Source: DATAOG01 sp963798075 | Lineage (GTDB): Bacteria > Pseudomonadota > Alphaproteobacteria > Geminicoccales > Geminicoccaceae | Assembly: GCA_963798075.1 (NCBI GenBank) | Contig: CAWCRU010000031.1 | Coordinates: 1-64,000 of the forward strand | Direction of reading: 5' to 3' | DNA: 64,000 nucleotides | Part shown: positions 8,516 through 17,645 of the stretch, one piece after another | How positions within the stretch are numbered: the first letter of the stretch is position 1 | Layout of the letters: every line of letters begins with the position of its first letter | Program-made: the position numbers and the translations under genes | Notes under the pieces: model-generated | What the model saw: the letters and a program-made list of their open reading frames with translations, nothing else | The model's database searches: none | Told to the model about the DNA's origin: nothing

Positions 8516-8880
8516 AATCTGTTCGGCGCGGTCTGTCCCGAGCGGGATGCGGGCGTCGCCCTGGTCCCTGCCGACGGTCAACGCCGGCGCCATGGAGGAC
8601 ATGCTCGACGGGCTCAGCCAAGCCGCGGCGGCCGACGTTCATGCGGTGGTCCCCCATGGATCGCGCCGGCTGGCACCTCGCCAAGATCTGGCGATCCCTG
8701 CCAACCTGACGCCGGAGTGCTTGGCGCCCTATTCACCCGAGCTGAATGCCATCGAACGAGTCTGGCTGTGTCTCCGCGAGCGCTTCCTCTCGCATCGCCC
8801 TCCGGTCGACCTACGACGACATTCTCGCTGCCCACTGCGCCGCCTGGAACGCGCTGCTCGCCGAAGCCGGCCGCGTCTAG
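8516..8880 (+). pseudogene. IS630-family transposase remnant (C-terminal part)
   Basis: The C-terminal DDE region of an IS630-type transposase is recognisable in shifted frames: NLFGAVCPERDAGVALV, then LPTVNAGAMEDMLDGLSQA, then DRAGWH in a second frame. LAPYSPELNAIERVWLCLRE follows, with the catalytic Glu context PYSPELN..E, and the C-terminal YDDILAAHCAAWNALLAEAG ends at TAG 8880. At least two frameshifts and the missing N-terminal half make it non-functional. Its 5' end abuts the terminase relic, and its stop codon overlaps that of a second transposase relic on the other strand. Confidence 0.65.
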
Positions 8881-9085
8881 CCGTGGCGCTCGACGATCCA
8901 GGTTCGATTGTAGGCGTCTCTTGAAGGCTTGGAGGGCTGGGCGGAGCTCCTCGACGGCGGCAAAGCGGGGGAGCCAAAGCAGGTTCTCCTTCAAAGTCCG
9001 GATGAAGCGCCACATAGCGGTTGTCCTTGAACTCGCGCACCAGAGCGAGAAGTATCAGCCCTCGAAGTTCAGCGCGATCGAGCCG
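8877..9085 (-). pseudogene. Integrase-core (rve) transposase C-terminal remnant
   Basis: Minus-strand pieces match the end of an IS3/IS481-type transposase: VREFKDN, then RFIRTLKENLLWLPRF, then AVEELRPALQAFKRR, and after a one-base shift AYNRTWIVERHG followed by a stop at 8877. The RTLKE segment carries the catalytic Glu helix. Two frameshifts are visible and everything upstream is missing. The stop codon shares the CTAG at 8877-8880 with the IS630 remnant on the plus strand. Upstream to 9274 I see no further gene, only a short GGACATGTCC palindrome near 9153 that could be a degraded element end. Confidence 0.6.
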
Positions 9086-9274
9086 CCGGCAGATTGAACA
9101 ACCGTCCGGCTGATCCTTTTCGCTTGGCCCCATCCACCCGCGTATCACACGGACCGGACATGTCCTGTGTCGGCGAACACACGTGAGCCTGGCGATCTTG
9201 ACATCGATCATGGCCTTAGATAAGCTAACGATTTGGAACGTTCCACAAAGTAGTGAAAGAGGGACGTACTAGCG

Positions 9275-10498
9275 ATGGCGGAGAACGCAAAGGGATCATC
9301 TGGACCTCAATGGCAGCGCCGCCTGTCGTCGGCTGGTTCTGCGCGACCGGGTGTCGGCTGTGGGCCGACGCCAGGAATCTCGCGGCGAGCGTTCGTTGGA
9401 CGCTCGGCCGGCGTCGCTCTGGCGATCAGCGGACTCTCCGATTTCCTCGTTTCCAGCAGAGCCGCAAGCCAAACCGGAAGCGGCACGGTGGTCGTGATGG
9501 CGTGGGAGAACTACGTCCATCCGGAGATCCAGAAGCGCTTCCACGAGGCGACCGGCATCACGCTGCGCGGCGTCCCTGCGGACTCCGATCAGGACATGTT
9601 CACTAAGCTGAAGGCCGGCGGCGGTGACCAGTACGATATCGTATTTGCCAACGCCGGCTTCTGTCCCTTCTACCACGATGCCGGCCTGATCGAGCCGCTC
9701 GATCTCAACCAGATCCCGGCGGCGAAGAATTTGTGGCCGATCTTCAGGACGAATACCGACTTTCCCTATGTTCTGGCGCCGGACCAGACCCTGATCTACC
9801 CGAGCATGTGGGCTTCCTTTGGCATCGTCTGGAACATTGACCAGTTCGAGGTCCCGCCTCCCTATTCGTGGAAGTCGCTTTGGGACGCTCCGGAAGGCAA
9901 GGTGATCTTGCAGGGCGCCGGCGACGACTTTCTCGCACTGGCCGGCCTCGCCCTGGGCGTGCCCCGATCCGAGATCTACTCGATGACCGGCCCCGCCCTC
10001 AAGCAGGCGGCCGACTACCTGAGGCAGCTGAAGCCGTTCCAGATCAGCAACAGCTCCGACCTCGTGACCGCCGACGCGATCCGGACCGGAAAGGCCGTCG
10101 TGGGCCAGGCGACGAGCCTCGGCCTCGCCTACCGGATCAACGACAAGGCGGGCAAGCACGTGGCGGACATCGAGCTTCCCAAGGAGGGCGCGCTCGGTTG
10201 GGTCGACGGTCCCCAGCTGGTCAAAGGCGCCAAGAACCGCGATAACGCTCTCAAGTTCATCGACTTCCTCATGGGCGACCCGGCGATGCAGGACTGGCTC
10301 TGGGACTACAATGTCTTCGGGATGGCGAGCCGGACGACCTCGGAGCGGATCATGCACTCGGGCGCGAAGATGAACGCCCCCGTTTACGATGCACTCGGCG
10401 GCACCGAACCGGAGATCGCGACCAACATGGTCTTCCAGGGGCCGTCCCGGCATCCGAAGGAGTGGGCGGCGGCGTACGACGAGGTGCTGGCAGATTAG
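9275..10498 (+). CDS. Extracellular solute-binding protein, PotD-like, Tat-exported
   Basis: Binding protein of a second spermidine/putrescine-type importer, 407 aa. A long N-terminal leader contains a twin-arginine motif (SRRAFVGRSAG) and a hydrophobic stretch ending near SSRAAS; the mature domain begins VVVMAWENYVHPEI. Internal segments such as GGGDQYDIVFAN and ALGWVDGPQLVKGAKN are typical of this family. The ATG at 9275 gives an unusually long n-region of about 40 residues before the twin arginines; a start nearer the RR cannot be excluded but no better-placed ATG is present. It is followed by its permease (10614) and ATPase (12340), forming a complete three-gene transporter. Confidence 0.85.
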   Translation: MAENAKGSSGPQWQRRLSSAGSARPGVGCGPTPGISRRAFVGRSAGVALAISGLSDFLVSSRAASQTGSGTVVVMAWENYVHPEIQKRFHEATGITLRGVPADSDQDMFTKLKAGGGDQYDIVFANAGFCPFYHDAGLIEPLDLNQIPAAKNLWPIFRTNTDFPYVLAPDQTLIYPSMWASFGIVWNIDQFEVPPPYSWKSLWDAPEGKVILQGAGDDFLALAGLALGVPRSEIYSMTGPALKQAADYLRQLKPFQISNSSDLVTADAIRTGKAVVGQATSLGLAYRINDKAGKHVADIELPKEGALGWVDGPQLVKGAKNRDNALKFIDFLMGDPAMQDWLWDYNVFGMASRTTSERIMHSGAKMNAPVYDALGGTEPEIATNMVFQGPSRHPKEWAAAYDEVLAD

Positions 10499-10613
10499 CT
10501 GCCCGCGCCATCGTAACCGCGGACACGCCACATCGCTGCTCTGGGTGCTCCGGCTGCCGACCGGCGAGGGTAGGTCGCCGACCGCCGCAGGGCGGGGTCA
10601 CCTCTGGCGCTCG

Positions 10614-12320
10614 ATGCGATCGGCGGCGATCCCACTGCTCGGGCGTGCCCGTCATCGCGGCCTCGAGAATCCGCTGCTCCCCCTGCCGGCGGTGCTCGCG
10701 GTGGCCGTCGGCTTCTTCCTGCCGCTCGCCGTCCTCATTCTGTATTCCTTCTGGCCGACCGAAGACGGACGGATCGTCCACCACTGGACGATAGCGAACT
10801 ACACCCGGTTCTTCACCGCGGAAGCGTATCGCTCGATGTTGCTTCGCTCGTTCGGGTTGGTCGCCTTGGCAGCCGCGTTGACGGTCTTGCTGAGCTTTCC
10901 CTTCGCCTACTTCGTGGCGGCCAAGGTCCGGCCGTCCCGCCGGCTGGTCTGGATCCTGGTCGCGACTATTCCGTTCTGGACCAGTTATCTGATCCGGGTC
11001 CTTGCCTGGCTTAACATGTTCGGGGATGAGGGCCTGATCAACCAGGCGCTGACCGGCATCGGCCTCGTGCACGCGCCGCTCGACTTGTTCGGCTTCGGCA
11101 GGCCGGCGATCGTGGTCACTTTCGTCTACCTGCTGTTCCCGCTCTCCTTCCTTGCCACATACATCGCGATCGAGCGGATCAACCCGGCCATGCTGGATGC
11201 CGCCGCCGACCTCGGGGCGCGGCCGTGGCGGCGGTTGGTCACGATCACGCTGCCGACCGCCCGGTCCGGCATCGTTGCCGGCTTCGTCTTCGCGTTCATC
11301 GCCATGATGGGCGACTACGCGACGCCGCAGCTGATCGGCGGCACCAACGGCACCCTGTACGCGAACCTGATCACGAACCAGTTTGGCTTCTCGCTGCAGT
11401 GGGGCTTCGGTGCCACCCTCGCGGTGCTGTTCCTGGTCACCATCCTGTTGCTCGTGACCGTGCTCCGCCTCGTGGTCGGCGGGGTCGAGGCCGCCGGCGA
11501 GTACACGGGTGGCTTCACGCGCCGGCGCGCGCCGTTCCTGTTCGGCTACTCGGTGTTGTACCTCATCTTCCTCTACACGCCGCCGGGGCTGCTCGTCCTG
11601 CTGGCGTTCAACGATTCCGACGAGACCGGTCTGCCGTTCGTCGGCTTCACCACCCGCTGGTTCACAGAGGTGTTCAACAACCCCGTGCTCCTCGACTCGT
11701 TCTGGACCAGCCTTCAGGTCGCCATCGCGGCGGTCCTCATCAGCGCCGTGCTCGGCACCCTCGCGGCGGTGCAGATCGCGCGCGTCAAGGGGCGGTTGCG
11801 CTCGTTCAATCTCGGGATGATCGCCGTCCCCCTGTTCCTGCCGCCATTGGTGCTCGGCCTCGCGATCATCGTCGGCTTGAACGCGCTCGGGCTTCAGCGC
11901 GGGCTATGGACGATCATCGCCGGTCACACCATTCTCACGTTGCCGGTGGTGACCCTTCTCGTGCTGGTGCGGCTGGAGGGGCTCGACCGCGACCAGGAGA
12001 CCGCCGCGATGGACTTAGGCGCGCGACCGTGGCGCGCTTTCCTGACCGTGTCGTTGCCGCAAGCCCTGCCGGGTATCGTCGCCGGTGCGATGATCGCCTT
12101 TGCGATCTCGATGGACGAGTTCATCCTCACCTTCCTCGTGACCGGCTCGCAGCAGACGCTGCCGCTCTATATCTTCGGTTCGCTGCGGATCCGGGTGACG
12201 CCCGATCTGAACGCCCTCTCGGCGCTGATGCTCGGCGCCTCGTTTGCGCTCTTGACCATCGGGGCGCTGATCGCGATCGGGCGGGAGAGGCTGCGCGGGC
12301 GCGCGCGGGTGCTCGGATGA
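10614..12320 (+). CDS. ABC transporter permease, two fused permease domains
   Basis: Single 568-aa inner-membrane protein containing two complete BPD_transp-type domains, equivalent to PotB fused to PotC (an FbpB-like arrangement). Domain 1 carries the EAA loop AAADLGARPWRRLVTITLP and GDYATPQLIGG. Domain 2 carries AAMDLGARPWRAFLTVSLP and SMDEFILTFLVTG. A linker around residue 300 (TGGFTRRRAPF) separates them. I started at ATG 10614 (MRSAAIP), shortly before the first hydrophobic segment; the frame is open further upstream but overlaps the binding-protein gene with no membrane-like sequence. The ATPase starts 20 bp downstream. Confidence 0.88.
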   Translation: MRSAAIPLLGRARHRGLENPLLPLPAVLAVAVGFFLPLAVLILYSFWPTEDGRIVHHWTIANYTRFFTAEAYRSMLLRSFGLVALAAALTVLLSFPFAYFVAAKVRPSRRLVWILVATIPFWTSYLIRVLAWLNMFGDEGLINQALTGIGLVHAPLDLFGFGRPAIVVTFVYLLFPLSFLATYIAIERINPAMLDAAADLGARPWRRLVTITLPTARSGIVAGFVFAFIAMMGDYATPQLIGGTNGTLYANLITNQFGFSLQWGFGATLAVLFLVTILLLVTVLRLVVGGVEAAGEYTGGFTRRRAPFLFGYSVLYLIFLYTPPGLLVLLAFNDSDETGLPFVGFTTRWFTEVFNNPVLLDSFWTSLQVAIAAVLISAVLGTLAAVQIARVKGRLRSFNLGMIAVPLFLPPLVLGLAIIVGLNALGLQRGLWTIIAGHTILTLPVVTLLVLVRLEGLDRDQETAAMDLGARPWRAFLTVSLPQALPGIVAGAMIAFAISMDEFILTFLVTGSQQTLPLYIFGSLRIRVTPDLNALSALMLGASFALLTIGALIAIGRERLRGRARVLG

Positions 12321-12339
12321 TGTCGTTCGCCGCGGAGCC

Positions 12340-13533
12340 ATGACCTTGAGCACCCACGCCGACCTTCCGCCGGCGGTGTTCTCGGGTCCCGCCTTGAGAT
12401 GCACCGACCTCAGGCTCCGTTATCCGGGCCAGGACTTTTACGCGCTCGGCTCCGCGGCGGTCGGTGTTTCGTTCTCGGTCAATCGGGGCGAGCTCTTCGC
12501 CCTGCTTGGACCGAGTGGCTGCGGCAAGACGACGACGCTGCGCATCATCGGCGGTTTCCTCGATCCCACGAGCGGATCGATCGAGATCGAGAGCGTCGAC
12601 GTCACGCGCCGCCAGCCCTACGAGCGACCGACCAACACGGTCTTCCAGAGCTACGCGCTGTTCCCGCACATGCGCGTCGAGGGCAATGTCGCCTACGGCC
12701 TGAAGATGGCGAGGGTGCCGAGGGCGGAGCGGGCAAGGCGGGTGAAGGAGACGCTGGATCTGGTTGGTCTTGCGGGGATGGAAAGGCGCCGGATCGCCGA
12801 ACTCTCGGGAGGTCAGCAGCAGCGCGTGGCGCTGGCGCGCGCGCTCGTCAAGCGGCCGGCGGTCCTGCTGCTCGACGAGCCGCTCGGCGCGCTCGATCTC
12901 AAGGTGAGACGCCAGATGCAGGACGAACTGGTGCGCATCAAGCAGTCCACCGGCACCACGCTGATCCACGTCACCCACGATCAGGAGGAAGCCTGCGCGA
13001 TCGCCGACCGGATCGCGGTCATGAAGGACGGGATGATCGTCCAGGTCGACACGCCCGAGGCGCTATACAAGGCGCCTCGCGATTGCTACGTGGCCAGTTT
13101 CATCGACGCCGGGACGATCGTTCGCGGCAGGAACAGCCGGCACGGAGGCGCGGTCGAGATCTCCCATCCCGACCTCAAATTCCGAGGCAGTCTGCCGCCA
13201 TACCTCAACGAGGTGCAGTCGATCGCCGCCGTGCTGCCTCGCCACCGGATCAAGGTGAGCCTCGCGAAAGGCTCGAACGACCAATGGGATGCGGTGCGGG
13301 GCAGCGTCGAGCGGCTCATCTTCACCGGATCCGTCTTCAATATGCACGTGCGCGTGAGCGAGCGGCTCGAGGTTCGGGCGGCGCTGACGATCGAGGAGGT
13401 TGCGACGCTCGGCGAGGAGAACCTCCGTCCGGAGCGGGTCGTGGAGCTGCATTGGCGCCCCGAGGACATCGTCTTCGTCGAGGACTCCGAGACCGCCGGT
13501 GCGCCCAGGCCTGCTGAAGAGAACTCGCGCTGA
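12340..13533 (+). CDS. ABC transporter ATP-binding protein, PotA-like
   Basis: ATPase of the second importer, 397 aa. Walker A GPSGCGKTT, Q-loop NTVFQSYALFPHM, signature LSGGQQQRVALARAL, Walker B LLLDEPLGALDLK and H-loop HVTHDQEE are intact, and a C-terminal TOBE-like domain follows from about residue 270. It resembles the ATPase at 1111-2211 around IIGGF and RPTNTVFQ, so the two importers are related. It directly follows the fused permease, and the amidohydrolase gene lies about 450 bp downstream. Confidence 0.9.
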   Translation: MTLSTHADLPPAVFSGPALRCTDLRLRYPGQDFYALGSAAVGVSFSVNRGELFALLGPSGCGKTTTLRIIGGFLDPTSGSIEIESVDVTRRQPYERPTNTVFQSYALFPHMRVEGNVAYGLKMARVPRAERARRVKETLDLVGLAGMERRRIAELSGGQQQRVALARALVKRPAVLLLDEPLGALDLKVRRQMQDELVRIKQSTGTTLIHVTHDQEEACAIADRIAVMKDGMIVQVDTPEALYKAPRDCYVASFIDAGTIVRGRNSRHGGAVEISHPDLKFRGSLPPYLNEVQSIAAVLPRHRIKVSLAKGSNDQWDAVRGSVERLIFTGSVFNMHVRVSERLEVRAALTIEEVATLGEENLRPERVVELHWRPEDIVFVEDSETAGAPRPAEENSR

Positions 13534-13622
13534 TCGAAAGCAGTTAACAGCCTCGGGCGGGCGAACCCAGCCTCACGAGGACCGAGCCGGCGCTCGACTT
13601 CGTCCGGCAGACCCGCGGGCCC

Positions 13623-13916
13623 GAACGGGTCGACGAAGGTCACGCCGCCGAGGGTACGGCCAGTTTTCAAATGCTCGCCAAGCAGGTAGCGGCAACCGGC
13701 CTCACGGGCGGCTGCCCGCAGCATCGCATCCCAAAATCCGGTGCACTGATCGCGGGCCGCGTTCATCGCAGAGCTCGGTCGTTGCCGAATTTCGTGCGTG
13801 ATCCGAGCGACCGGGCGGCCGCGATGGGTGATGATCACCTCGTGGCCTTCCTCGGCGGCCTTGATATGCTTGGCGGGGTGGTGATTGGCCTCGCGCAGCC
13901 CGATCGCGTAGCGCAT
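13623..13916 (-). pseudogene. Fused remnant of a Phd-type antitoxin and VapC PIN toxin
   Basis: The minus strand encodes in one frame the N-terminal half of a Phd/YefM-type antitoxin (MRYAIGLREANHHPAKHIKA, then HEVIITHRGRPVARI). About 20 residues later comes the C-terminal end of a PIN-domain toxin (GFWDAMLRAAAREAGCRYLL, then GRTLGGVTFVDPF). A normal locus encodes these as two genes of about 80 and 130 aa. Here the antitoxin C-terminus and most of the toxin, including its first catalytic acidic residues, are missing, so an internal deletion has joined them. The frame runs on downstream only as a shadow of the ATPase gene. The remaining intergenic sequence in 13534-13984 shows nothing else. 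Confidence 0.65.
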
Positions 13917-13984
13917 GCCGGTCCCATGTAAGACATCCAGCGCCAATGCTGGACTTGGCGCAGCCCCCGTCCAGGTGCAAAGCC

Positions 13985-14884
13985 ATGACCGGTCTGCCGA
14001 TCGTCGACGCCCATCTGCATTTCTGGGACCTGGAGCGCAACTACCTGCCCTGGCTCCGTGATGAGCCGCCGATCGCGTTCCGCTACGGCGACTACGGGGC
14101 TCTGCGCCGGAACTATCTGCCCGCGGACTACTTCCGCGACGCGGCAGGTCACGACGTGGTCAAGACCGTCCACGTCGAGACCGAATGGGACCCGCGCGAC
14201 CCGGTCGGCGAGAGCCGCTGGCTCGAGGGGGTCATCGCCGAGAGTGGCTTTCCGCACGGCATCGTGGCCGGGGCGCGGCTCGACGACCCGGCGGTCGACG
14301 CGGTGCTCGCGGGCCATGCCGGGTTCCCGCGCGTGCGCGGGATCCGCCACAAGCCCAGGGCCGCCCCGTCCCCGGATCGAGTGGAGAAAAACGCGCCGGG
14401 CTCGATGGCCGATCCGGCCTGGCGGCGCGGCTTTGCCCTCCTGGAGGAATACCGCCTGTCGTTCGACCTGCAGACGCCCTGGTGGCATCTCGAGGAGGCG
14501 AGTGCCCTCGCGCGTGATTTTCCGACCGTCCAGATCATCCTCAACCACACCGGCCTGCCCGCCGACCGCAGTCCCGAAGGTCTGGCGAGCTGGCGGCGGG
14601 CTATGGCGACATTCGCCGCCTGCCCCAACGCCGCGGTCAAGATCTCAGGCCTCGGCCAGCCCGGGAAACCCTGGACGATCGAAGCCAACGGCCCGCTCGT
14701 GCGCGCCGCGATCGCGATCTTCGGCACCGAGCGCTCCATGTTCGCGAGCAACTTCCCGGTCGATGGCCTCTGCGCCACCTTCGATGCCATCTTCAAGGGC
14801 TTCAAGACGATCGTCCGGGACTTCTCCGAGGCGGATCGGCGCCGCCTGTTCTACGACAACGCGGTCCGCCTCTACCGTCTCTAG
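13985..14884 (+). CDS. Amidohydrolase family protein (TIM-barrel, amidohydrolase-2)
   Basis: Metal-dependent hydrolase of the amidohydrolase-2 family, 299 aa, cytoplasmic. The metal-binding start VDAHLHFWD (HxH) is at the N-terminus. VHVETEWDPRD, GIRHKP, ILNHTGLPADR and the late SNFPVDG segment match lactonase/decarboxylase-like relatives such as L-fuconolactone or 4-sulfomuconolactone hydrolases. ATG 13985 is chosen because the HxH lies ten residues in. Placement after an ABC importer suggests hydrolysis of the imported compound. The stop codon overlaps that of the convergent dehydrogenase pseudogene by 3 bp in CTAG. Confidence 0.85.
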   Translation: MTGLPIVDAHLHFWDLERNYLPWLRDEPPIAFRYGDYGALRRNYLPADYFRDAAGHDVVKTVHVETEWDPRDPVGESRWLEGVIAESGFPHGIVAGARLDDPAVDAVLAGHAGFPRVRGIRHKPRAAPSPDRVEKNAPGSMADPAWRRGFALLEEYRLSFDLQTPWWHLEEASALARDFPTVQIILNHTGLPADRSPEGLASWRRAMATFAACPNAAVKISGLGQPGKPWTIEANGPLVRAAIAIFGTERSMFASNFPVDGLCATFDAIFKGFKTIVRDFSEADRRRLFYDNAVRLYRL

Positions 14885-15791
14885 GATCGATGCGCTTCCA
14901 GCGCCCGGCGGACGTTGGCCGCGGTCACGGCCGAGACCCGGGCATCGCATTCCTCGGTACGGCCCACGATGTGCGGCGTCAGGATCAGGTTCGCAAGGCC
15001 CGCAAAGCGCACGGCCGCCGCGGCCGTCAGCGGCTCGTCCGCGAACACGTCCAGAGCGGCGCCGCCGAGGCGGCCGGCGCGCAGCGCCGCCACGAACGCC
15101 GCGTTGATCAGCAGCGCGCCCGGCGGCATCGCCGCGAGCGCCCGGGCGTCGATCAGGCCGCGGGTCGCGGGCAGCAGCGGCGCATGCAGGCTGACGATCT
15201 CGCTCCCTCGAGCAGCTGCACCAGGCTCGAGGCGTAGCTCGCGCCGAGCCAGGCCCGGTCGCCCTTGGGCACCATCGGATCGTAGGCGCTCACCAGCACG
15301 TCCAACGCGCGCGCCTTGGCGGCGACCACCCGGCCGATCGAGCCGAAGCCCACCAGGCCCAGCCGCTTGCCCGCGAGCTCGCGGCCGATCAGGCGTTCGC
15401 GTGGCCAGTCGCCCGCCAGCATCCTGGCGCCGGCGTCATAGGCGCCGCGCAGGAGCAGCATGGCGGTCGCGATGACGTACTCGGCGACCGAGACGTCGTT
15501 GGCGCCGGTCGCCGGCAGCACCTGGACGCCGCGCGCACGGCAGGCCTCGACGTCGATGTTGTCGAGACCGACGCCGAGGCGGCCGATCGCAACGAGCTGG
15601 CGGCCCGCCTCGAGCACGGCGTTGCGCACCTGGGTGCGATTGCGCACGATCAGGGCGCGCGCCGGCGCCAGCTGCCTGCAGAGCTCATCCGGCCGCTCGA
15701 ACAGGCCGGGGTCGTAGCGCAGGCCGAAATCGGCAGCGAGGTCGGCGACCGCCGCCGGCTCCATGAACTCGCTGATCACGATCTCGGCCAC
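14881..15791 (-). pseudogene. Frameshifted D-2-hydroxyacid dehydrogenase (SerA-like)
   Basis: NAD-dependent D-isomer 2-hydroxyacid dehydrogenase split by a one-base shift near 15208. The first part, from a probable GTG at 15791, contains GRLGVGLDNID, VAEYVIATAML and the Rossmann motif GLVGFGSIG. Reading then shifts to SEIVSLHAPLLPATRGLIDA and continues through INAAFVAALRAGRLGGAALD to ILTPHIVGRTEE, which holds the His of the catalytic triad. In intact enzymes the INAA position reads INTARG, with the substrate-binding Arg; here the segment is INAAFV. The frameshift could be a real lesion or an assembly error. Confidence 0.75.
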
Positions 15792-15826
15792 GTCGTCTCG
15801 CAAGGGGATCGCGGGCGCGGGCCGGA

Positions 15827-17371
15827 TCAGGGTGCCGGCTCGAGGAACTCGCTTGCGACATAGGCCTGCCGGCCGTCGCCGAGGCGCACCTCGGCCCAGC
15901 CCGCATCCTCGCCCAGCACGCGCAGCCGGACCCCCGGGACGAGGATGCCGAGCCGGCGGGCGTCGACGCTCGGGCCGTCCCGGTAGTTGAGCGCGGTCGT
16001 GGTGACGAAGATCGCGGGCTCGAGCTCGGGCGATCGCCTCGATGGGGCGGGTTCGGTGGGCTTCTCGAGAACGACAGTCTGGTCCGGTCCGGCTGCGGGC
16101 TCGATCGGCGCGATCGCGGGGACCACCGGCGCGCCCGCAGGCGCCGGTTCGCTCGCGGGCGCCGCCGGCGCAGTCGCGGGCGCCGCCGGCGCAGTCGCGG
16201 GCGGGTCGGAAGCTGGCGTCTCGATGTCTCCGAGATTCGCCAGGAGCTCGGCCAGCTCGCCGCTCGCCTGCCTCTCCGCCGGCCGCAGCTCCGCGACCTC
16301 GGGCGCCGCCGCGGCGCCGGGGTCGCTGGCGCGCGCCACGGCCGCGGCCGGCCCGGGCCCAGGCCCTTCGGCTGCCGCCGGCTCGCTGCGAGTGAGCGCG
16401 GTCCTGGCCGCCAGGCGCTCGATCGCCTCGGCGATCACCGCCTCCGAGGGCAGGCCGAGACAGTCCTGGGCCGCCGGCCGCATGCGCTGCTCGGTCGCCT
16501 CGATCAGACCGGGATGGGCCGCCTGCTGCGCCGCGATCAGACGGTCGCGCTGGGCCGCCAGGCGCTCGCAGGGATGTTCCGGCGCCTGCACCCGGACCTC
16601 GCCGGAAAGCGCCGCGAGGGTGCCGGGGCGCAGGCTGAATGTCGCGCAACTGGCGAAGAACACGGCCAGCGCCGCACCGCCCAGCCCGGACAACAGCGGG
16701 TCCTTGCGGAGCCACGGCCGGGCTTCGGCACGCTCCCGGCCGCTGCGCAGCAGGTGGAGGCCGAGCGCGAGCAGGCCGATCAGGAGCAACGCGATGCTGA
16801 CGTAGCGGATGCCGTTGTAGACCAGCCGGTCGGTCGATCTGATCACCAGGGCGCCGCCGTCGTCCTGCAGTTCGACGACCGCATTGCGGCTGCGCTCGTT
16901 CCAGCCGTCGATCACCAGGTTGATCTCGGCCAAGCGGGCGGCCGCCGCCTCGGTCAGCCGCTCGATGCGCCGGGCGCGCTCCGGATCGAGGTCGGCTTCG
17001 GGCCCGGCGGCGATCGCGTGCAGCTCGTCGGTCGCCGCATGGGCGACGTCGGTCAAAAGGTTCAGGTCGTAGACCAGCGTCGGGTCGGCGATTGGCACGT
17101 GATCACCTTCGAGCCGGTCGAGCGCCCGGGTGATCGCCTGGGCGGTCAGATGCAGGTCGGCGCTGATCGTGGTCTGCACCTGACGCGGCGCGCCGTTGAG
17201 GGCAGTCGCCATGTCTTCCAGGGCGACCCGCACCTCGGTGACGGCGGCCTCGATGCCGAGCGGATCGGTCGCGGCGGCACTCGCGGGCGGAGCAAGAAGC
17301 AGGACCAGCAGGCAGGTCACAAGCCATGCCCAGAGCCCGCATCCGGAATTTCCGTCCAGCCTACGCTTCAC
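15827..17371 (-). CDS. Exported/membrane protein with C-terminal SH3 domain
   Basis: A 514-aa protein of unknown function. A signal sequence (LWAWLVTCLLVLLLAPPASA) is followed by a helical domain of about 170 residues, a transmembrane segment (YVSIALLLIGLLALGLHLL), a second hydrophobic segment (GLGGAALAVFFASCATFSL), a Pro/Ala-rich linker with short PAAPATAPAAPASE-like repeats, and a final bacterial SH3 domain (LNYRDGPSVDARRLG, then GWAEVRLGDGRQAYV). Such SH3 domains often bind cell wall. The GTG at 17371 has a GGAG-type RBS and places the signal peptide correctly; the frame is open 33 codons further upstream without signal-like sequence. Confidence 0.7.
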   Translation of the reverse strand: MKRRLDGNSGCGLWAWLVTCLLVLLLAPPASAAATDPLGIEAAVTEVRVALEDMATALNGAPRQVQTTISADLHLTAQAITRALDRLEGDHVPIADPTLVYDLNLLTDVAHAATDELHAIAAGPEADLDPERARRIERLTEAAAARLAEINLVIDGWNERSRNAVVELQDDGGALVIRSTDRLVYNGIRYVSIALLLIGLLALGLHLLRSGRERAEARPWLRKDPLLSGLGGAALAVFFASCATFSLRPGTLAALSGEVRVQAPEHPCERLAAQRDRLIAAQQAAHPGLIEATEQRMRPAAQDCLGLPSEAVIAEAIERLAARTALTRSEPAAAEGPGPGPAAAVARASDPGAAAAPEVAELRPAERQASGELAELLANLGDIETPASDPPATAPAAPATAPAAPASEPAPAGAPVVPAIAPIEPAAGPDQTVVLEKPTEPAPSRRSPELEPAIFVTTTALNYRDGPSVDARRLGILVPGVRLRVLGEDAGWAEVRLGDGRQAYVASEFLEPAP

Positions 17372-17645
17372 CTGCGGCTCCGATCGTGTCACCGGGTCCG
17401 GACCGAGGGCCGCCCGCCGGCGCTGTCGATCCGGTCGCCATCGCCACGGCAGGGCAGGCGAACCTACCATGGTCGCTGCGCCGGTGGTAGGGGTCGTGCG
17501 CCGATCCGGTGCCGGTGAGGGCCCAAGTTGCCTGCGGCGCCGGCCTTAACTATGGTCGGGACCGATGACTCTGCGCGCCGGCGGCAGAGCGAGGAGGGCA
17601 GGCACCGGTCGCCGGTCGGCGACCGGGCGCCGATGAGATCGAGGG

